NCBI GenBank assembly: GCA_041917055.1
Contig: JAYRYJ010000001.1
Span: 310,001-374,000 of the forward strand
DNA length: 64,000 nucleotides
Reading direction: 5' to 3'
Origin: Pseudaquidulcibacter sp041917055
GTDB lineage: Bacteria > Pseudomonadota > Alphaproteobacteria > Caulobacterales > Aquidulcibacteraceae
Part shown: one piece after another, positions 53,571 to 62,773 of the stretch
Position numbering within the stretch: position 1 is the stretch's first letter
How the letters are laid out: every line of letters begins with the position of its first letter
Made by a program: the position numbers and the translations under genes
Notes under the pieces: model-generated
Told to the model about the DNA's origin: nothing
Database searches by the model: none
Seen by the model: the letters and a program-made list of their open reading frames with translations, nothing else

Positions 53571-54317
53571 CTATTCCTCTGATTTTTTGGCTTTTTCCTT
53601 GGCTTCTTTTTCCGCTTTTGACGGTTCGGGCGGCGCATCAGCTTTTATCTGTTTTAATTGCAGACCCAAAGCCTCTGCTTTTGCGGAAAGTTCGTCTTTG
53701 CATTCAAATTGGCTTCTTAAAAATGGCAAATAATCGCTGGCGCAATATTCGCCGGCATTGACCCTTACGCCCTCAATTCCATCTGACGCAAAAATCGCTT
53801 CGCGATTTTGGATTTGCGCGGCCTGTGCGGCACGCTCGCGCGCACCAATTTCATTGGCATAAAATACCAAAGCCGCACTTTCGTCAGAGCGTGACATCAA
53901 GCCCGCCGCTGTTGCCCAATGGCGCACAGATTCAATGAAAGGCTTGCCATTAATCGTGCCCTCAAAATACATTTTGCGACCAATCACGGCCTCACCCGCA
54001 AATGCAGCTTCGGCGCGGCGGAAATCTTGGCTTTCAAGATAAATGAAACCAATGCGTTTTGCGCTTTCCATCGCGATTTTGCGACCATCAGCGGTTTTTG
54101 GCGATTTTTCATACGCCGATTGGAATAATTTAAGTGCCGATTTAGTTTCGCCATTTGTATTTGCGACTTTTGCCGCTGCTAAATCTGTCTTTGCACCTTC
54201 AAGGTCAGAGTTATCCGCTTGAACAATTGGTGGCTGCGCGCCATTTTGCGCCATTACCACACTAGAAAGCGGCAAAGTGCACAGAACCGAAACCGCCGCA
54301 AATATTATCTTTTTCAA
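53571..54317 (-). CDS. Exported alpha-helical protein of unknown function
   Basis: A 248-residue protein with a signal peptide (MKKIIFAAVSVLCTLPL; cleavage after VMA-QN near residue 24). The body is helical: repeated helical pairs rich in Ala, such as TDLAAAKVANTNGETKSALKLFQSAYEKS, FIYLESQDFRRAEAAFAGEA, resemble TPR/Sel1-like repeats. A pair of Cys (ASDYLPFLRSQFEC context) could be a disulfide. The C-terminal 30 residues are charged (Lys/Glu/Ala, EKEAKEKAKKSEE). I cannot assign a family. It is immediately upstream of mvaB. Confidence 0.6.
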   Translation of the reverse strand: MKKIIFAAVSVLCTLPLSSVVMAQNGAQPPIVQADNSDLEGAKTDLAAAKVANTNGETKSALKLFQSAYEKSPKTADGRKIAMESAKRIGFIYLESQDFRRAEAAFAGEAVIGRKMYFEGTINGKPFIESVRHWATAAGLMSRSDESAALVFYANEIGARERAAQAAQIQNREAIFASDGIEGVRVNAGEYCASDYLPFLRSQFECKDELSAKAEALGLQLKQIKADAPPEPSKAEKEAKEKAKKSEE

Positions 54318-54424
54318 ATCAAACCTCGAAATTTTGCGCCTTTTAGCATTCTAACCTGAACGCAAGCAAAACAAAAAGCCCTATAAGCCTTTTTTAATGC
54401 ATTGAAAATCGCAAAGATGAAAAA

Positions 54425-56491
54425 TTAATATTTCTTTTTGGTCTTTTTACCGATGGGTTCTTTCACTTCTTTTATTGCGATTGCCGCACCGCCGCCGCCG
54501 CCTATTGGGAAATTAAGAACATCAGATGAAGCAACATCACGCTTTTCAATTATGATTGCGAATTGATTGGTTTTATAATTAGCACCTTCACCATCACGAT
54601 AAATCTCCGCAACGTATTTTTTAGCGGGGTCTAAGAAGTTTAGCGGCACACTTATTTTACGACCATTTTCGTCGGTAACCGCGCCGACATACCAATCATT
54701 AGAATTACGGTCTTGACGCGCAATAACCGCAAAATCACCAATCTCGCCCGAAAGAACTTTGGTTTGTTGCCAATCAGTTGGAACATCTTTGATAAATTGG
54801 AACGCGTCTTTATGCTTTTCATAATTCTCCGGCAAATCGGGAACCATTTGAATCGGCGAATATAAAACCACATAATCGGCTAATTGGCGCGCAATAGTGT
54901 TTTCAATTTTCTGACCACCACGCCCAACAAGACTTAAAACACCAGGCGTAAAATCCATCGGCCCCGAAAGCATACGGGTAAATATCAACATTGGTTCATG
55001 TTCCGGTGGATTTGGCGGTACGCCCCATGCATTATATTCCTGCCCGCGCGCACCCTCACGCGCCACCCAATTTGGATAAGTGCGGCGAAGTCCCGTGTCT
55101 TTTATTGGCTCATGCGGGTTAATTGCGATTTTATATTTTGCGGCCTCAGTTACGACTTTTAAATGGTGAACCGCCATTCTTTGACCGTCGTGCCATTGCA
55201 TAACTTCTTTATTGGGATCATCACAGCTGACAACACCACCCGCATCGGCAACATAACCGGTCTTAATGGCTTTAATTCCATATTTATCGGCAAATTTAAG
55301 TGCATTATCCAATTGCGCTTCATAATTGCAAATATTTGCCGAAGTTTCATGGTGGCCCATAATGAAAACCCCTTTTGAGGCCGCATATTTCGACAAATAT
55401 TCAATGTCAAAATCAGGATATGGCTTGTCAAATTTGAATTCGCGACCATTCACGAACCAATTGCCGTCCCAGCCGACATTCCAGCCCTCAACCAATACGC
55501 TTTTGAAACCATTGGCGGCAGCAAAATCAATATGGCGTTTCACATTTTCAGTGGTCGCGCCATGTTTAGCGCCCGATCCCCATGATTTTGAATCAAGGTG
55601 CATTTCCCACCAAACACCGGCGTATTTGTGTGGCTTAACCCATGATACGTCACCTAATTTATTAGGCTCATTCAAATTTAGAATAAGGTTAGATTCAACC
55701 AATCCACCCGCAGTATCGGAAATTTGAATAGTGCGCCACGGCGTATCAAACGGACCGGTGCGCGTAACTTTTGCACCATTTGGGCCAGGCGATAAAGTTG
55801 TGCGGAAAGATTGATTATCCCAACGCTTAAACCACATTGCCGAATAATCGACCAATGCCGCTTCATGGAATGACATATAAGTGCCATTATCGGTTTTAAT
55901 TGTTATTGGCGTATGGGCCTGTGTAACTTCGGAAAGTTTGGTTTTGCGGTAAATCTGCTCATAGCGATTAGGTTCCCCAGCGGGAATCCAATAAGCGGTT
56001 GAATTTGGCGCAATATTAAATTCGGTTGCTTCATCCTCAATCGCAATCGTGCCTTTATCATTGAATGAATAACGGAAACCGATACCGTCATCAAAAGCGC
56101 GGAAAGTGACAGAGATTGAGCGTTTAAAACCTTCAGATTCTTTAAAATCTAGGCGCATTTCATTGTGATTATCGATGACTTTCTTGGTCTCGCCCCAAGG
56201 CAATTCCCAAGTTTCGGTTTTTGAATTTTCGGATTTTGAAACAAATTTGAGATTTCTTTCAAGTCGTCCGGTGTCTTTCATCAAAAACGCCATAACGGAT
56301 GGCGAAATAAGGGTTTCGTCAAAGCGTTTAACAGCATAGCGAATTCGCCCCTCGCCATCTAAATCAACTTCAATTGAAATGGTTTTATCCGGCGACAATA
56401 ATTTGCCGACGATTTCGGCCTTAACCGCCTGTGGCAATGCTGATGCGATTATGATTGCGATAAGCAATCTGTTAGCTTTGAACCTTGTCAT
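54425..56491 (-). CDS. Glycoside hydrolase family 97 (SusB-like alpha-glucosidase)
   Basis: ATG 56491 (MTRFKANRLLIAI), 688 residues after an AGGGAA site; a longer frame adds 23 residues. A signal peptide is present (cleavage after VKA). Family hallmarks: the N-terminal beta-sandwich with SVTFRAFDDGIGFRYSF, the barrel with VEGWNVGWDGNWF, KTGYVADAGG, and the glutamates in NPHEPIKDTGLRRTYPNW and EGARGQEYN, which match the catalytic/Ca sites of inverting SusB-type enzymes. The C-terminal tail is Lys-rich (KKTKKKY). It is divergent from a LacI-family gene that probably controls it. Confidence 0.9.
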   Translation of the reverse strand: MTRFKANRLLIAIIIASALPQAVKAEIVGKLLSPDKTISIEVDLDGEGRIRYAVKRFDETLISPSVMAFLMKDTGRLERNLKFVSKSENSKTETWELPWGETKKVIDNHNEMRLDFKESEGFKRSISVTFRAFDDGIGFRYSFNDKGTIAIEDEATEFNIAPNSTAYWIPAGEPNRYEQIYRKTKLSEVTQAHTPITIKTDNGTYMSFHEAALVDYSAMWFKRWDNQSFRTTLSPGPNGAKVTRTGPFDTPWRTIQISDTAGGLVESNLILNLNEPNKLGDVSWVKPHKYAGVWWEMHLDSKSWGSGAKHGATTENVKRHIDFAAANGFKSVLVEGWNVGWDGNWFVNGREFKFDKPYPDFDIEYLSKYAASKGVFIMGHHETSANICNYEAQLDNALKFADKYGIKAIKTGYVADAGGVVSCDDPNKEVMQWHDGQRMAVHHLKVVTEAAKYKIAINPHEPIKDTGLRRTYPNWVAREGARGQEYNAWGVPPNPPEHEPMLIFTRMLSGPMDFTPGVLSLVGRGGQKIENTIARQLADYVVLYSPIQMVPDLPENYEKHKDAFQFIKDVPTDWQQTKVLSGEIGDFAVIARQDRNSNDWYVGAVTDENGRKISVPLNFLDPAKKYVAEIYRDGEGANYKTNQFAIIIEKRDVASSDVLNFPIGGGGGAAIAIKEVKEPIGKKTKKKY

Positions 56492-56510
56492 TTGCTTTTC
56501 CCTTGATACG

Positions 56511-56616
56511 ATTGCAAACCGCAATTTTGTCTTATGTGCGCAAATTTCAAATTTTTGCACTTGAAAACCATTATAAATATTGATTTTTGCTTTTCAATAT
56601 GAAAAAGTTTGCAAAC
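56511..56616. promoter_or_regulatory. LacI-type operator candidates between GH97 and its regulator
   Basis: GTTTGCAAAC (56607-56616) is a perfect 10-bp palindrome with the central GC step typical of LacI-family operators. ATTGC-AAACC-GCAAT (56511-56525) is a second dyad near the GH97 start. Confidence 0.5.
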
Positions 56617-56644
56617 ACTAAATTTTTTGTAATTGAGGGGCGAA

Positions 56645-57658
56645 ATGACAAAAGATCTCAAAAAACTTGAAGATCTGGCAAAATTGGCGGGGGTATCCAT
56701 TGCCACGGTTTCGCGTGCCCTGTCTGATTCGCCTGCGGTTAATAACGCCACGAAAAAGAAGATTTGGCAATTGGCGCTTGCTAATAATTATCCTTTCCGC
56801 CGCTATACTCCAGCAGGTCCATTGGGTGCAGAGGCGACAATTGCAATCGTAATCCCAAGGCCACAAGCGCGCGAACCCAAACTTTCCGACCCTTTCATTC
56901 TTGAATTGGTTGCCGCAATTGGTGAGGCGGCGCGCGAACGTGGTTGTGATTTTCTTGTAAGTCATGTTTCGCCTTCTAACCAAGACGAATTGTTAGAAGT
57001 AATGGAAACCAATCGTGCTGATGGTGTTATTTTTCTTGGGCAATCGGCTTTGCACGAAGATTTTAATGCTTTGGCAGAGAATACTCGCAAATTTGTGGTT
57101 TGGGGTGCCGAATTACCTGGGCAGAAATATTGCTCAATCGGTTCGGATAATTTTGTTGGCGGTCGCCGCGCAACCCGCCATTTAATTCGCCTGGGTCGCA
57201 AGCGAATCGCGTTTTTAGGCGACACAATCGCACCCGAAGTAATGTTAAGACATCAAGGCTATGTTGAGGCATTGCGCGAAAACAAAATCCCAATTGACGA
57301 ATCATTAGTATTGCCGACCCATTTTGATTTTGAATCCGGTGAGGCAAGTGTCGCCGAATTATTGGGTCAAGGAATAAAGTTTGACGCAATTGTTGCGGCA
57401 TCTGATCTGATTGCTTTGGGCGCGATTCGCGGCCTTCAAAGATTTGGAAAATCAGTGCCAAAAGATGTTTCAGTTATTGGCTATGATGATGTGCAATTCG
57501 CGCGTTTATCTATACCTGCCCTAACATCAATTTCGCAAAATGTTGAAAAGGCCGGAAAATTATTGGTCTCAAAACTTCTAACCAGCGGCGGAACCGCAGA
57601 AATTCTTAGCGAGAGAGTTCCGACCGACTTAATTGTCCGCGATACTTGCGGCGGGTAA
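56645..57658 (+). CDS. LacI-family transcriptional regulator
   Basis: ATG 56645 (MTKDLKKLEDLAKLAGVSIATVSRALSDSP), 337 residues, chosen because it follows GAGGGGC and puts the HTH at the right place. The LacI HTH is at about 9-30 and the hinge region NATKKKIWQLALANNYPF follows. The periplasmic-binding-protein-like effector domain contains RADGVIFLGQSAL, FVGGRRATRHLIRLGRKRIAFLG and DVSVIGYDDVQFARLSIPALTSISQN. Divergent from the GH97 glucosidase, so it probably senses an alpha-glucan or related sugar. Length and motifs are normal. Confidence 0.93.
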   Translation: MTKDLKKLEDLAKLAGVSIATVSRALSDSPAVNNATKKKIWQLALANNYPFRRYTPAGPLGAEATIAIVIPRPQAREPKLSDPFILELVAAIGEAARERGCDFLVSHVSPSNQDELLEVMETNRADGVIFLGQSALHEDFNALAENTRKFVVWGAELPGQKYCSIGSDNFVGGRRATRHLIRLGRKRIAFLGDTIAPEVMLRHQGYVEALRENKIPIDESLVLPTHFDFESGEASVAELLGQGIKFDAIVAASDLIALGAIRGLQRFGKSVPKDVSVIGYDDVQFARLSIPALTSISQNVEKAGKLLVSKLLTSGGTAEILSERVPTDLIVRDTCGG

Positions 57659-57672
57659 GGACGCGCCAAAAC

Positions 57673-58098
57673 TCATAAAATTGCTTTGTCAAACAAGGCA
57701 GGCATACCCGGCGAGCCTCTCACTATGTCCGCAAGCGTATATTCATCTAGCACGCGAACAAATGCACCAATGGCTTTGTGCAATGGGCCGGGTAGGGTGC
57801 AATCGCCGTGAATTTGGCAACCGACACAATCGATTAATTTCATATCCGGTTCAAAATTGCGAACAATTTGTCCAAGGTTTAATTCATCGGGCGATTTCGC
57901 AAGGCGCATCCCACCACCACGGCCTTTAACACTTGTGACATAGCCGTGTTTTACCAAATCCTGCACCACTTTTACTAAATGGTTTTGCGAGATATTATAG
58001 GTTTTCGCGATTTGCCCGACCGTCACCAATTGATCCGGCTTGCACGCCATATAAAAAAGCGATCGCATTGCATAATCGGTAAATCGTGTGAGGCGCAT
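57673..58098 (-). CDS. nsrR: Rrf2-family regulator, NsrR-like NO sensor
   Basis: ATG 58098 (MRLTRFTDYAMRSLFYMA) follows AGGAAG; the frame extends 31 codons further without support. The 141-residue protein has the Rrf2 winged helix (VTVGQIAKTYNISQNHLVKVVQDL) and three conserved Cys in LIDCVGCQIHGDCTLPG (about residues 91-102), ligands of a [4Fe-4S] or [2Fe-2S] cluster in NsrR. It lies divergently from a NO reductase gene with two matched dyads between them, so it almost certainly represses that gene until NO destroys its cluster. Confidence 0.88.
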   Translation of the reverse strand: MRLTRFTDYAMRSLFYMACKPDQLVTVGQIAKTYNISQNHLVKVVQDLVKHGYVTSVKGRGGGMRLAKSPDELNLGQIVRNFEPDMKLIDCVGCQIHGDCTLPGPLHKAIGAFVRVLDEYTLADIVRGSPGMPALFDKAIL

Positions 58099-58145
58099 TT
58101 TACTTCCTATTGATATGCGACATAAGCGCGCTTTGGCCCAAATTA

Positions 58146-58205
58146 AATATGTATTGCATTTACATATTAAGTCAACAATTTTAATATGCATATTAAATGC
58201 ATATT
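58146..58205. promoter_or_regulatory. Two matched 23-bp dyads, likely NsrR boxes
   Basis: Dyad 1 (58146-58168): AATATGTA, 7-base centre, TACATATT. Dyad 2 (58183-58205): AATATGCAT, 5-base centre, ATGCATATT. Both are 23 bp and their centres are 37 bp apart. They sit between nsrR (58098) and the NO reductase start (58275) and match the NsrR ATGCAT-type half-site. Confidence 0.65.
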
Positions 58206-58274
58206 AAATCCGCTTGCGAATTTATGTTTGCATTTGTTTCGAGACAAGCCCGACATTGGGCTAAGGAGGGCAAG

Positions 58275-60518
58275 ATGACAACCACCAAAAAATTATGGGC
58301 GGGTTTGATTTCACTTTTGCTTGTCACTTTCGGGGTTTTGCTTTTCCTTGGTAAGGATTTGATGCAAACCGCACCGCCATATCCAAACGCGGTGGTCACT
58401 GAAACCGGCAAGACAATTTATACAAAACAAGACATTATTAAAGGCCAACAAGTTTGGCAAAGCATGGGTGGCCACCAATTGGGAACAATTTGGGGCCATG
58501 GCGCACTAATCGCCCCCGATTGGTCGGCGGATTTTCTGCATCGCGAAATTATGGCAACATTAGATGCGCGCGCAAAAACAGCGTTTCAAAAGCAATATGA
58601 CGAATTAACAGATGGTCAAAAAGCGGGTTTGGCGGCAGATTTAAAGTCGGTATTCCGCAAAAATACGTATGATGCGACCTCTGGCAATTTGACCATCAGC
58701 GATGAACGCGCCGCGGCAATTGCAGACACCGCCAAATATTACGATAGTCTGTTTTCAAACGATCCCGCAACCCATGCCGATCGCGAGACCTTTGCCATGA
58801 AAGAAAATACAATTCTTAGTGCCGAAAATCGTGCGGCATTAAATTCCTTCTTTTTCTGGACCGCATGGGCAGCAGGTACAGATCGTGCTGATAAAGCGGG
58901 TGTTACTTACACAAATAATTGGCCTTATGAACCTTTAATCGGTAATACACCGACCCCTGGCTCATTTGTTTGGTCATTATTCTCAATCGCCTTCCTAATT
59001 TTGGGCATTGGCCTTTTGGGTTGGCACTATGCAGGTTGGCATTCAAAAGAAGAGCGCGTAACACCACCGGCCGCCGACCCGTTAAAAGGTATTCATTTGA
59101 CGCCATCAATGAAGGCAACCGCCAAATATTTTTGGGTGGTCGCAGCTTTAATGTTGGTGCAAATTCTATTGGGTGCAATTACCGCGCACTATCAGGTCGA
59201 AGGCCAGCAAGCCTATGGTTTCAATATTTCTGAAATCATTCCTTATTCACTTTCACGTTCTTGGCACACACAATTGGCGGTGCTTTGGATTGCAACTGCA
59301 TGGCTCGGCACCGGTCTTTATATTGCCCCTGCCATTGGCGGTGTTGAACCGAAATTCCAGGCAATCGGCGTCCATTTCCTTTGGGTGTGTTTAATCATAA
59401 TTGTTGTTGGCGCATTTGCCGGACAATGGTTTGCCGTAATGCAGAAAATGGGCTTGGTGCAGAATTTTTGGTTCGGTCACCAAGGTTGGGAATATGTTGA
59501 CATTGGTCGGTTCTGGCAAATTTTCCTTTGGATTGGTTTGATACTCTGGCTGCTTTTGGTCGGTCGGGCACTCGCGCCTGCGCTTAAACGCAAAGATGAA
59601 GTTTCAAGCATTGTTGGTCTTTTGTTCCTATCAACTATCGCGATCGGCCTATTTTATGGAGCGGGCCTTATGTATGGTCACGAAAGCCATATTTCGGTCG
59701 TTGAATATTGGCGTTGGTGGGTTGTCCATTTATGGGTTGAAGGCTTCTTTGAAGTGTTTGCAGTTGCCGTCATCAGCTTCTTATTCGTGAAACTTGGCCT
59801 TATTAAAGGGCAATCTGCGACCAATAATGTTTTGTTCGCAACCATCGTATTCCTTGGCGGCGGCGTTTTAGGTCTTTTCCACCATCTATATTTCGTGGGA
59901 ACCACCACCGCCGGCGTTGCGATTGGTGCGGCCTTCTCTGCGCTTGAAGTTGTGCCATTGGCCTTGATTGGTATGGAAGCGTTTGAAACCTATCGCCATT
60001 CCAAAGCTACACCTTGGATGAAACGCTATAAATGGCCGATTTTGTTCTTTGTAGCCGTTAGCTTCTGGAACCTTTTGGGTGCAGGTGTTTTCGGTTTCCT
60101 AATCAATACGCCGATAGCGCTTTATTTCATGCAGGGGCTTAATTTAACCCCACTGCATGGTCATACCGCATTATTTGGTGTGTATGGCATGTTGGGCATC
60201 GGCCTTATGCTTTTCTCAATCCGTGGCTTGCGTGATGATTTTGAATGGTCCGAAGGATTGCTCAAAACCTCATTCTGGGCATTCAATATCGGTCTTATGC
60301 TGATGGCTTTGGTTACTTTGCTTCCAATGGGCACAATTCAAGTGCTTGCAGCATTTGAAAAAGGCTATTGGTTCGCACGTAGTGCCGAATTCATGTCGAA
60401 ACCAATTTTTGATCTATTGGTTTGGATGCGCATGCCCGGTGATTTGATTTTTGCAATCGGGGCATTGGTTCTATCTCTATTTATCGCCAGACTTTGGATT
60501 GGTGGTAAAAAGGCATAA
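58275..60518 (+). CDS. norZ: Quinol-dependent nitric oxide reductase (qNOR)
   Basis: ATG 58275 (MTTTKKLWAG), with AAGGAGG five bases upstream; 747 residues. A first TM segment is followed by a soluble domain replacing the cytochrome c subunit (GQQVWQSMGGHQLGTIWGHGA), then about 13 TM segments with the haem-copper-type ligands (His in WHYAGWH, GHESH, VVHLWVEG, FHHLYF and HGHTALFGVYG). This fused layout identifies qNOR rather than NorBC. It reduces NO to N2O with quinol electrons. No nir/nos/nar genes are visible, so it most likely serves NO detoxification. Confidence 0.94.
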   Translation: MTTTKKLWAGLISLLLVTFGVLLFLGKDLMQTAPPYPNAVVTETGKTIYTKQDIIKGQQVWQSMGGHQLGTIWGHGALIAPDWSADFLHREIMATLDARAKTAFQKQYDELTDGQKAGLAADLKSVFRKNTYDATSGNLTISDERAAAIADTAKYYDSLFSNDPATHADRETFAMKENTILSAENRAALNSFFFWTAWAAGTDRADKAGVTYTNNWPYEPLIGNTPTPGSFVWSLFSIAFLILGIGLLGWHYAGWHSKEERVTPPAADPLKGIHLTPSMKATAKYFWVVAALMLVQILLGAITAHYQVEGQQAYGFNISEIIPYSLSRSWHTQLAVLWIATAWLGTGLYIAPAIGGVEPKFQAIGVHFLWVCLIIIVVGAFAGQWFAVMQKMGLVQNFWFGHQGWEYVDIGRFWQIFLWIGLILWLLLVGRALAPALKRKDEVSSIVGLLFLSTIAIGLFYGAGLMYGHESHISVVEYWRWWVVHLWVEGFFEVFAVAVISFLFVKLGLIKGQSATNNVLFATIVFLGGGVLGLFHHLYFVGTTTAGVAIGAAFSALEVVPLALIGMEAFETYRHSKATPWMKRYKWPILFFVAVSFWNLLGAGVFGFLINTPIALYFMQGLNLTPLHGHTALFGVYGMLGIGLMLFSIRGLRDDFEWSEGLLKTSFWAFNIGLMLMALVTLLPMGTIQVLAAFEKGYWFARSAEFMSKPIFDLLVWMRMPGDLIFAIGALVLSLFIARLWIGGKKA

Positions 60519-60535
60519 GACCTTATTCAAAAGCA

Positions 60536-60571
60536 AAATGGCGCACGGTTAATAGCCGTGCGCCATTTTTC
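60536..60571 (+). terminator. Rho-independent terminator of norZ
   Basis: Perfect arms AAAATGGCGCACGG (60536-60549) and CCGTGCGCCATTTT (60557-60570), 7-base loop, followed by T. It is 17 bp downstream of the qNOR stop. Confidence 0.9.
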
Positions 60572-60655
60572 GCGCCCAATGAAATTGCTGCAATCTCAGC
60601 AAAAATTACAATCTCAATTAAAACTCCCAGTTTCCTAAGCGTTTTATTTCTTAGG

Positions 60656-60762
60656 AAGGTCTTTATGGATAAGTATGCCATAAAGACCTTCGACAATTGT
60701 CATGCACAAAAATGAAGGTCAAGGGCCGCTTCGCTCTTCGCCCTTGACATTCATTTTTGTGC
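60656..60762 (+). repeat. A-B dispersed element, copy 6
   Basis: Hairpin A at 60656-60690 (AAGGTCTTTATGG / CCATAAAGACCTT), linker CGACAATTGTC, hairpin B at 60704-60762 with GCACAAAAATGAA / TTCATTTTTGTGC, perfect for 13 bp, and the loop CCGCTTCGCTCTTCG. The 5' side carries an additional TTCCTAAG/CTTAGGAA dyad. Confidence 0.9.
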
Positions 60763-60834
60763 GGGTTCTCAAATTCAAACGTATTAATACCTTGAATATT
60801 ATATTATTTTTCTGAAAAGAAACACCCGGGCGGG

Positions 60835-60952
60835 GCGGGCTTGTCAAGCCCTTTACCGTAGGCGAGCGTAGCGAGGGGCTTTACATGCCTGCTGCGCACA
60901 ACACAATTGGACTTTCTTTTGCACGCGAAACACAGTTTCGGCGAAAAAGAAA
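60835..60952 (+). repeat. C module, copy 2
   Basis: The first hairpin spans 60835-60892 with AAGCCC/GGGGCTT and the loop core GGCGAGCGTAGCGAG. The second hairpin has CGAAAC/GTTTCG (60926-60940) framed by TTTCTTTT and AAAAGAAA, followed by an A-rich tail. Confidence 0.85.
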
Positions 60953-61143
60953 ATAAAACAAAAAACAAAAAACCGTGGAGTCTTGGTCAATCCTATCAAT
61001 TCCAGAATGTCAAAAACCGCAACAACTTATCGAAATTCTGCATCTATCGAAAATCGGCTTTACTCAATTGCCCGATCAAAATGCGCACAAAACTTGCAAA
61101 ATTTGCGGATTTCAGTAGGAAGGCGCAAAATTAAGAGAGCTTT

Positions 61144-62319
61144 ATGTCCAAAACCGAAGAAATTGAACTTTCCATCGTAATGCCGTGCCTGAACGAGGCC
61201 GAAACTTTGGAAATCTGCATTCAAAAATGCCAAAAATTCATCAAAGAAAATAAATTATCCGCTGAAGTTATTATAGCTGATAATGGCTCTACCGATGGGT
61301 CACAAGATATTGCGCGTCACAATGGTGCGCGCGTGGTTGATGTTCCGGTGCGTGGTTACGGTGCGGCCCTAATCGGCGGCATTGAATCTGCCAAAGGGAA
61401 ATTCGTGGCAATGGGCGACGCCGATGATTCATATGATTTTGGCTCATTAATGCCCTTTATTGAGAAATTGCGTAATGGCGTTGAATTATGCATGGGAAAT
61501 CGCTTCAAAGGCGGGATTGAACCGGGCGCAATGCCACCATTGCACAAATATCTTGGCAATCCGGTTTTAAGCTTTATCGGGCGTTTGTTTTATAATTTGC
61601 CAATCGGTGATTTCCACTGTGGCTTGCGCGCTTTTAATCGCCAATCGATTTTGGGCCTTAATCTTAATACAACTGGCATGGAATTCGCCTCCGAAATGGT
61701 GGTAAAGGCCGGATTAAATCATTTACGCATGGATGAAGCGCCGACGACTTTGAAAAAAGATGGTCGTTCGCGTCCGCCGCATTTGAGGTCATGGCGTGAT
61801 GGTTGGCGTCATTTGAAATTCCTTTTGACCTTTGCGCCGAAATGGCTTTTCCTTTTCCCGGGCGTTTTATTGTTGGCATTGGGGATTTTGGGTCTGGTTT
61901 GGCTTTTGCCGGGCGATGGTTCTATCGGAAATGTGAAACTTGGGGTTCATACGCTTCTTTTCTCGTCAGCCTTTATTTTGATGTCGGCACAGATTCTTAG
62001 TTTTGCCTATTTAGCGCGCCTTTTTGGTGTGCGCGAAGAATTTTGGCGCGAAACTCCGACTATTAAATCAATTCGTGAATGGTTTACCGTTGAGCGCGGC
62101 TGCATTGTCGGTGGGATTTCAATTGCAGCGGGCATTTTCCTTGCCGCGCGCGCGGTATTTGAATGGGCAAAGCTCGATTACGGCGCTTTGCAAACCGACC
62201 AAATGATGCGTTTGGTTATTCCTGCGGTTCTTTTATCATGCCTTGGTCTGCAAAGTATTTTCACTGCGTTTTTTGCGGGTCTTTTGACGCAGCCGAAACC
62301 GACAAAAATCTTGCATTGA
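61144..62319 (+). CDS. Family 2 glycosyltransferase with C-terminal membrane domain
   Basis: A 391-residue protein. The GT-A domain (about 8-230) begins SIVMPCLNEAETLEICIQKC, has ADNGSTDGS and the metal-binding DADDSYDF motif, and GMEFASEMVVKAG with an acceptor-side Glu. About four hydrophobic segments follow at about 235-260, 285-310, 325-350 and 365-385. The layout fits a polyprenyl-phosphate sugar transferase-like or envelope GT2 enzyme of the inner membrane. Sugar and acceptor are unknown. It stands alone between two direct copies of the A-B-C repeat set, which may allow its gain, loss or duplication. Confidence 0.88.
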   Translation: MSKTEEIELSIVMPCLNEAETLEICIQKCQKFIKENKLSAEVIIADNGSTDGSQDIARHNGARVVDVPVRGYGAALIGGIESAKGKFVAMGDADDSYDFGSLMPFIEKLRNGVELCMGNRFKGGIEPGAMPPLHKYLGNPVLSFIGRLFYNLPIGDFHCGLRAFNRQSILGLNLNTTGMEFASEMVVKAGLNHLRMDEAPTTLKKDGRSRPPHLRSWRDGWRHLKFLLTFAPKWLFLFPGVLLLALGILGLVWLLPGDGSIGNVKLGVHTLLFSSAFILMSAQILSFAYLARLFGVREEFWRETPTIKSIREWFTVERGCIVGGISIAAGIFLAARAVFEWAKLDYGALQTDQMMRLVIPAVLLSCLGLQSIFTAFFAGLLTQPKPTKILH

Positions 62320-62384
62320 TCAGATGTAGAATTTCAACTGGCTATTTTTTTTGTTTTCAGAAACTGAGTGAAATGGTTGGGGAC

Positions 62385-62488
62385 GGTCTTTATGGGCAGA
62401 TGTGCCATAAAGACCTAAGACAATTGCGTAAGCCTAAAACTGGGCGTCAAGAGCCGCTACGCTTAAACTCTTGACCCCCATTTTAGGC
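62385..62488 (+). repeat. A-B dispersed element, copy 7
   Basis: Hairpin A at 62385-62415 (GGTCTTTATGGGCA / TGCCATAAAGACC), linker TAAGACAATTGCG, hairpin B at 62432-62488 with GCCTAAAACTGGG / CCCATTTTAGGC and GTCAAGAG/CTCTTGAC. The stem bases differ from copy 6 on both arms yet still pair. Confidence 0.9.
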
Positions 62489-62557
62489 GCCTCTAGCTAA
62501 ACGTATCGCTAACTCGTTGAATTAAACCATATTTAGACTAATCATCCGAAGTGCGGT

Positions 62558-62680
62558 TTGGACTTGTCAAGTCCTTTACCGATAGGCGCGCGTAGCGCGG
62601 GACTTTACAAGTCCAAGCCTCACACCCAGAATAGCCATGTCTTTTTTGGGTCCGAAACAAGGTTTCGGCGAAAAAGAAAA
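62558..62680 (+). repeat. C module, copy 3
   Basis: The first hairpin pairs 62558-62574 (TTGGACTTGT, AAGTCC) with 62600-62616 (GGACTTTACAAGTCCAA), with the same GGCGCGCGTAGCGCG loop core. The second hairpin is CCGAAAC/GTTTCGG (62652-62668), with TCTTTTTT/AAAAAGA outside and an A-rich tail. Confidence 0.87.
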
Positions 62681-62773
62681 CAAAACAAAAAATCGAGGAA
62701 TCTTGGATGCTAGTGTTGATTAATAAGTGCATGACCTTATGTAACTTCACATCAAGTTTTGATTTCCCAAACC

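Noticed and set aside
60907..61134. Short frames over the C modules (also at 62538-62750)
   Set aside because: They translate the repeat hairpins (peptides such as FRRKRK); similar peptides recur at each copy because the DNA, not a protein, is repeated.
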